Positions 7,314-11,263 of a stretch of 11,263 bases of DNA are shown here, piece by piece (within the stretch, counting starts at the first letter, position 1; every line of letters begins with the position of its first letter). The notes beneath the pieces are model-generated. The model saw only the letters and a program-made list of their open reading frames with translations, made no database searches and was not told where the DNA came from. The translations under genes were made by a program, and so were the position numbers. The DNA lies in assembly GCA_043802345.1 (NCBI GenBank), contig JAZDLC010000274.1, positions 1 to 11,263 on the forward strand. The letters are read 5' to 3'. Source of the DNA: JAZDLC01 sp043802345 (GTDB taxonomy: Bacteria; Planctomycetota; B15-G4; JADJEK01).

Positions 7314-10088
7314 TCAGGAGCCAACAACCTCTAGATAGTAAAGGCCTGACTGCAGGTTGAAGATCACATACTCCCCGTCCACTCCCACATAAGTGACGCC
7401 GGACGTTCCCCCGAGATACGTGCCGTTGTTCCAGATCGTGGTGTCGCCGTCCTTGATGTACGGCAGGTTCCAGGCGAGGGCCGGAACGTGGACCTCCGCC
7501 ACGGTGTTCACGGGAACGTGGACCGACATCTGCAGGCCGGTCGCGACCTTCTTCCACCTCGATCCGACACTTCCCTTGATGGTCGGGATATCGCACTGGG
7601 CGTATGTCAGGCCGCCGCCGATGTGGGGCCTGACCCTGAATGTCCCGAACCCGGGCGAGGTCGGCTCGACCCCCACGAGCCCGCTCTTGAAGAACTTCAT
7701 CGGGTAGGCGGTGCGGCCGTGGCTCCTCGACAGATTCGGCTCCCACCATTCCCAGCAGGTGGTGGCCCCCGCGTTCACCATCTTCGCCCAGCGGGTGCTG
7801 GACTGGTTCACCAGGTCGTATGCAAACTGCCCCTCGTCATGCTTGTAGAGAGTCTCGATCAGGTAGAAACCGCCCTGAACAGACGGCTCGAACCCCAGGC
7901 TCTTCACCCGGTCGAGCACCGCCTGTTCCTGCGCGGCCGGCACGATGCCAACGTAGAGCGGCAGAACGCTCGCGAGGGAATGGGCCTGAGCTGACCCCGA
8001 ACAGTCGAAATACCGGTCCACGCCGTTGAACAGGTGGGAGTTGATGCCTCCCTTCACCAGATCGGCCACGTTCCGGTAGGCGGTGGCTTCAGCGGCGTTG
8101 CCGAGCACATCGGCGATGTCGGCCGCGATTCTCAGCGTCTGATAGTAGAGACAGTTCTGGATCGTGAGGGCGGCCCCGGAGTGGTCGATGATGTCCACGG
8201 GGGCGTCGGCGATCGACACGCCCGGCACGGAGGTGAGCAGATTCGTGCTGCCGTTCCGGAACAGGTCGAAGGTGGAGACCATCGCCTGGAGGTTCGGATA
8301 CATCTCCTGCAGGAGACGCAGATCGTCGTAGTAGAGGTACTGGTTCCAGAGTCCCACCGGCCAGAGCAGGCTCGACTCGGGAACGATCTGCCCGGTCATG
8401 CTGGGGTGCTTGTCGAGGATGATCGCCCCGCCCAGATTCGAACCCCACAGGTCGTAGACGTACTTTCGCAGCAGACCGGGGTTGTTGAAGTTGTAGGCCA
8501 CGTTGTGGCCCTGGATCAGCGCGTCCGCCGCGTACTGCGTCTGTTCCCGCTGGGGACAGTCCGCGAGAATGCCCTGCATGGAGTTTTTCTGCGTCCGCAC
8601 CGAGATGTCGAAGATCGAGTTCCAGCGGCTGCTGGATGTCTCGCACTGGCTCCTGGGGTTGACGGAGGTGTGGACGTAGCTGGCGGTAATGTCCGCCGGG
8701 CTCACCGGGCCGGGATACCCCTCCACCTCCACGTAGCGGAAGCCGTTGTACTTGATGTCCGGCTCCCAGATCTGAAGCGGGTTGCCGGAGCAGATGTACT
8801 GGTCGTGGTAGTCCGTGATGCCGTCCCGGTCCCGGACAATCCTCCCGTTCTCCATCTCCTCCGAGTACCAGACCGTGATCGTCTGGTCCTCGTAGGGGTC
8901 GCGGATGACGAGACGGATATGTCCGGAGATGTTCTCGCCAAAGTCGACCAGGCTCACTCCCGCGGCCGGCTGAACCACCATGCCCGGCGTGAGAACCCGC
9001 TCGACCTCCTCCTGCGCGCATTCCTGGGCAACGAGGTTGTACCCCGGTTGCACCACCGCCGCGCTTTGCCAGTGGGAATCATTGAACGCATTGGTCTGCC
9101 AACCCGGTTCCTCGGAACGCGCGTCGTACCACTCCGCGGCGGTGGCCATGGCGAAAGAGGGACCTCGAAACGGAGCTAGCTCTCCGTACGGCGTGACGGG
9201 CCGCACCTTCCAGCTCGCATCAGTCACCACCGTGGTGGTCGATTGATCGACGAACTTCACATGCATCTGCAGGATGAAGGCGGGAGTTCCCAGGACACCG
9301 CATCCCGCTCCGGCGCCGTGATAGTGGGCCAGAGCGGCGATCGTGTTCGAGCCGGTGCCCAGCAGATCGGCAACATCGTAGGTGTTGTAGAGCTGGCGGT
9401 CGTACGGGTCGCTCTGAGCCGGCCCCTTGCCCACGTATTGACCGTTCACGTACAGCTCGTAGTCATCGTGGGCGGACACGTGCAGCCTCGCCAGCACGAC
9501 TTGCTTCGGCAGATCGAACCTATGGCGCAGGTAGCAGTAGTTGTTGCCTCCCACGGTGCCATCCCAGATCTGCTCGGCGGTCCAATGCCCCGGGAAGACT
9601 CCCGTTCCGAGCGTCTGATTCAGGCTCCAGGGGCCGGGCGTATCGGTCTGGTCCCAGACCATCACCTTCCAGAAGTACTTCCTGCTTCCCGCCAGCGGAG
9701 GACCGGCGTACTCGACGTTGGTGGACTGGCCGGACTGGGCCTTGCCGCTGTCCCAGAGGTCACCAATGCCCAGGCCGAGCACGAAAACCGAGGAGGAGAC
9801 CAGAATCCGGAACGCGGTCTGCCGGTGGCCCCGGACGGGATTCTGGAGCACCCAGGAGAACCGGGGCGCCGTGGTCTGGATCCCGCATGGCTCCGGCTGA
9901 TACTCGACCAGCAGCTCCGTCGGCGGATAGGTCACCGAGTCGCGTCCCCCTGCTGCCGCGGACCTCCCATCGAGAGTGGCGCTGCCCGAGATCTGGGCCG
10001 AAAGAGGCGCGGCACTCAGCAGCAGAAACAAGGCGCAGCGGAGGAACCGGTCGATTCCTCCGCGCTGGAAGATGCTTGGGAGGGTCAT
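7314..10088 (-). CDS. Secreted GH78 alpha-L-rhamnosidase
   Basis: This exported enzyme of 924 residues is predicted to release terminal alpha-L-rhamnose from glycans, glycosides or polysaccharides. I start it at the ATG at 10088. The longer frame from 10379 adds 97 residues of non-protein-like sequence, whereas 10088 gives a signal peptide (residues about 12-31, a LLLSAAPLSAQ end). Domains in order: an N-terminal beta domain at 58-165 (PRFSWVLQNPVRGHRQTAFRI, short of the full motif); a rhamnosidase N-domain at about 186-360 with DDYELYVNG; a beta-sandwich at about 367-473 with DFGENISGHIRL; an alpha/alpha barrel at about 478-808; and a C-terminal beta-sandwich from about 809 (GFGTFRVRPHIGGGLT). 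In the barrel, DCPQREQ carries Asp510 and Glu515 (the family's general acid region), followed by Asp522. GATTCWEWW carries Glu780, the likely general base. RSHG, with His790, follows. No key residue seems lost. The GT39-like gene follows in the same operon. Confidence 0.93.
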   Translation of the reverse strand: MTLPSIFQRGGIDRFLRCALFLLLSAAPLSAQISGSATLDGRSAAAGGRDSVTYPPTELLVEYQPEPCGIQTTAPRFSWVLQNPVRGHRQTAFRILVSSSVFVLGLGIGDLWDSGKAQSGQSTNVEYAGPPLAGSRKYFWKVMVWDQTDTPGPWSLNQTLGTGVFPGHWTAEQIWDGTVGGNNYCYLRHRFDLPKQVVLARLHVSAHDDYELYVNGQYVGKGPAQSDPYDRQLYNTYDVADLLGTGSNTIAALAHYHGAGAGCGVLGTPAFILQMHVKFVDQSTTTVVTDASWKVRPVTPYGELAPFRGPSFAMATAAEWYDARSEEPGWQTNAFNDSHWQSAAVVQPGYNLVAQECAQEEVERVLTPGMVVQPAAGVSLVDFGENISGHIRLVIRDPYEDQTITVWYSEEMENGRIVRDRDGITDYHDQYICSGNPLQIWEPDIKYNGFRYVEVEGYPGPVSPADITASYVHTSVNPRSQCETSSSRWNSIFDISVRTQKNSMQGILADCPQREQTQYAADALIQGHNVAYNFNNPGLLRKYVYDLWGSNLGGAIILDKHPSMTGQIVPESSLLWPVGLWNQYLYYDDLRLLQEMYPNLQAMVSTFDLFRNGSTNLLTSVPGVSIADAPVDIIDHSGAALTIQNCLYYQTLRIAADIADVLGNAAEATAYRNVADLVKGGINSHLFNGVDRYFDCSGSAQAHSLASVLPLYVGIVPAAQEQAVLDRVKSLGFEPSVQGGFYLIETLYKHDEGQFAYDLVNQSSTRWAKMVNAGATTCWEWWEPNLSRSHGRTAYPMKFFKSGLVGVEPTSPGFGTFRVRPHIGGGLTYAQCDIPTIKGSVGSRWKKVATGLQMSVHVPVNTVAEVHVPALAWNLPYIKDGDTTIWNNGTYLGGTSGVTYVGVDGEYVIFNLQSGLYYLEVVGS

Positions 10089-10363
10089 CGGTTCACGGCT
10101 CGCGCAGGGCAGACAACGACACGTTTGAGTGTACTTCGATTCTCCGAGACGGTCAATTCGAGCGCTTCTCGGGGCACCAAAGACCCAAAAGTCCCGCGCG
10201 CAGCGACCATCTTCAGTGAGTGTGATAAGTCCTAAACAGCTATTACATATATTATTACGAACGTCTTCCAAGGAAAGTGGCGACCTATTTGCCGTTTCGT
10301 CCATATGTTGTACTCTCCGGCATCTGTCCCTGGCGGTCTCGTGTATTCCCGGAGTCATCTTCC
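10089..10363. other. Divergent intergenic region with an AT-rich island
   Basis: This 275-bp gap separates the rhamnosidase operon from the divergent secreted-protein gene. Bases about 10222-10263 are strikingly AT-rich against the GC-rich background and carry TATTAC twice, at 10241-10246 and 10253-10258. Such a stretch is typical of a promoter or regulator-binding zone. Rightward, TTGCCG (10289-10294) and TACTCT (10311-10316) with a 16-bp spacer are a weak promoter candidate for the gene at 10364. The open frames crossing the gap are extensions of the flanking genes and not separate genes. Confidence 0.45.
10128..10156 (-). promoter_or_regulatory. Candidate sigma70-type promoter for the rhamnosidase operon
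   Basis: On the minus strand a TTGACC hexamer (10151-10156) and a TACACT hexamer (10128-10133) are separated by exactly 17 bp. They match the classic -35 and -10 consensus at 5 of 6 and 4 of 6 positions. Transcription would start near 10121, leaving a leader of about 33 nt before the ATG at 10088. This supports that start over the longer frame. The assignment assumes a housekeeping sigma factor with E. coli-like preference, which is unverified for this organism. Confidence 0.45.
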
Positions 10364-11197
10364 ATGAAGAGCCTGTCACTCGCTCTCATCCTCTCGGTCT
10401 CCACCATTCTCGTTCACCCGGCAGGGGCGCAGGACTGCTCCGGAGACCAGGGCTACTCGCTCACGGCCACCCCGCAGGTGGCCAGCCTCGGGGATCCGGT
10501 GGAGCTTTCCCTGACGGCGCCACCTCAGGACCTGGTGATCTTCCTGGTCTCGGCCGGGCCGGGACCTGTGAACACGCAGGTTGGTCCGCTCTGCGTCAGC
10601 TTCCCCCTGCTGCTGATCTACCCCACGAGCATGCCGCCGTGCGGACAGCTCACCATCCCGACCTACATGCATTGCCAGCCGGCTCTGAACGGCTTCACCT
10701 ACCACCTGCAGTTCGCCAGCTTCGCCACCGACGGAAGCAATCGCAGCGGGCGATCCAACATGACCACCGTGACCGGGTCGGATGACGGTAACGGCTGCAA
10801 CTTCTGTATCCGCAACACCAAGGCTGCCATGCTCCGCATGCGGTACACGGGCGATAACTGCGCCGCGTCGCACCACTCGCAGGACCCCAGCGCCGTGACC
10901 TGCGAGGGAGATCCGGCCTTCGCTCCCAGCGTGCGGATCATCGTGCAGGACAAGCCGTACCTGACCAGCGGACACCGCTCGATCTACTTCGACGGAATCG
11001 TCGCCCTGAACGGCATCTTCGACATCGAGGCGGCGGCCATCGGCCGCTCACGCATGAAGGGCGAAACCTACATCCTCGCTCTCGACGCCAGCGGCAACGT
11101 CATCCACAGGGTGGGCTTCCACACTTCCTGCTCCCAGCCGCTCCACGGCTACGACCAGTTCGGCGCCTTCTCGCTGCTCGCGTTCGTGGCGGAGTAG
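10364..11197 (+). CDS. Secreted cysteine-rich two-domain protein (DUF7467-like C-terminus)
   Basis: This encodes 277 residues from the ATG at 10364. That start follows GGAG at 10351-10354 and opens directly with a signal peptide (residues 1-22, MKSLSLALILS to AGA). The longer frame from 10277 would bury the signal. Mature residues about 30-120 resemble an Ig-like beta domain (TATPQVASLGDPVELSL, then VSAGPGP). A short linker with DGNGCNFC follows. Residues about 147-275 look like the bacterial surface-protein domain ending in an HTSCSQP motif: AMLRMRYTG near the start, FDIEAAAIG in the middle, and FHTSCSQPL then FGAFSLLAF at the end. I recall this as DUF7467, whose function is unknown; the family name should be checked. 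Nine cysteines are present (25, 77, 93, 104, 145, 148, 166, 180, 256), which suggests disulfides outside the cytoplasm. No anchor or sorting signal is evident. It diverges from the rhamnosidase operon. Role unknown. Confidence 0.85.
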   Translation: MKSLSLALILSVSTILVHPAGAQDCSGDQGYSLTATPQVASLGDPVELSLTAPPQDLVIFLVSAGPGPVNTQVGPLCVSFPLLLIYPTSMPPCGQLTIPTYMHCQPALNGFTYHLQFASFATDGSNRSGRSNMTTVTGSDDGNGCNFCIRNTKAAMLRMRYTGDNCAASHHSQDPSAVTCEGDPAFAPSVRIIVQDKPYLTSGHRSIYFDGIVALNGIFDIEAAAIGRSRMKGETYILALDASGNVIHRVGFHTSCSQPLHGYDQFGAFSLLAFVAE

Positions 11198-11225
11198 CCC
11201 GAACAAACGCGCCCGGTGCAGAAGA

Positions 11226-11263
11226 GGGGACAGGTGCCTTTTTGGCGGAGCCAAAAAGGCACC
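11226..11263 (+). repeat. REP-like palindrome with GGGGACA lead at the window edge
   Basis: Two perfect 14-bp arms (11233-11246 and 11250-11263) flank a 3-nt GGA loop, preceded directly by GGGGACA at 11226-11232. A short conserved lead beside the foot of a palindrome is the layout of REP elements mobilised by REP-associated tyrosine transposases (RAYTs). The GGGGACAGGTGCC string is familiar to me from repeats scattered in several bacterial phyla; that recollection is unverified. It begins 28 bp after the preceding stop codon and could also act as a 3' hairpin for that transcript. The window ends on the last paired base. Confidence 0.75.

Noticed and set aside
5613..7334. A 573-codon plus-strand frame rich in Glu, Gln and Arg
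   Set aside because: It is antisense to the GT39-like gene, has low-complexity composition typical of shadow frames at high GC, and has no recognisable domain.
8034..10235. Long plus-strand frames (8034-9179 and 9243-10235)
   Set aside because: Both are antisense shadows of the rhamnosidase gene, whose domain order and catalytic motifs are intact.
10089..10379. N-terminal extension of the rhamnosidase frame by 97 residues
   Set aside because: The extension crosses the AT-rich spacer and the candidate promoter, shows no protein-like pattern, and would bury the signal peptide that begins at 10088.
1..11263. Search by eye for tRNA or rRNA genes, transposases, phage genes, toxin-antitoxin pairs or defence genes
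   Set aside because: None was recognised on either strand. The gaps between genes are short and contain only the palindromes and promoter-like elements listed.

Overview
The window looks like a piece, quite possibly a whole short contig, from a GC-rich (roughly 60-65% by eye), free-living bacterium that probably has a Gram-negative envelope. Evidence for this is a predicted lipoprotein, a membrane-anchored HtrA-type protease and several Sec-exported proteins. Taxonomy cannot be fixed from the sequence. The mix of genes (GH78 rhamnosidase, GT39-like transferase, repeat-rich secreted proteins, short intergenic palindromes) would suit phyla such as Acidobacteriota, Eisenbacteria-like lineages or Planctomycetota, but that is inference only.

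Layout. Positions 1-825 (minus) hold the 5' part of an exported protein made almost wholly of perfectly phased 10-residue repeats; it runs off the left edge. Positions 1131-1922 (plus) encode an exported protein with a TPR-like tail. It converges, with a 4-bp gap, on an HtrA/Deg-type serine protease at 1927-3048 (minus). Positions 3314-3847 (plus) encode an unrecognised lipoprotein, convergent on an RluA-family pseudouridine synthase at 3914-4834 (minus). Diverging from the latter is a glyoxalase II-like metallo-beta-lactamase-fold hydrolase at 4883-5533 (plus). A 26-bp-arm inverted repeat (5581-5656) lies between this gene and the next convergent gene. Positions 7314-10088 and 5676-7301 (minus) form a probable two-gene operon: a secreted GH78 alpha-L-rhamnosidase followed, 12 bp later, by a polytopic GT39/ArnT-like glycosyltransferase. 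Positions 10364-11197 (plus) encode a secreted cysteine-rich two-domain protein. The window ends exactly at the last base of a perfect 14-bp palindrome of REP type.

How the genes work together. Most products act at or outside the inner membrane: export-targeted repeat proteins, an envelope protease, a lipoprotein, a rhamnosidase and a membrane sugar transferase. Only the rhamnosidase-glycosyltransferase pair has a layout that argues for a joint role, in surface or environmental glycans. The pseudouridine synthase and the metallo-hydrolase are housekeeping-type genes. I see no CRISPR array, tRNA, rRNA, transposase, phage gene or defence system. Nothing here is a clear undescribed system; the most unusual item is the decapeptide-repeat protein at the left edge.
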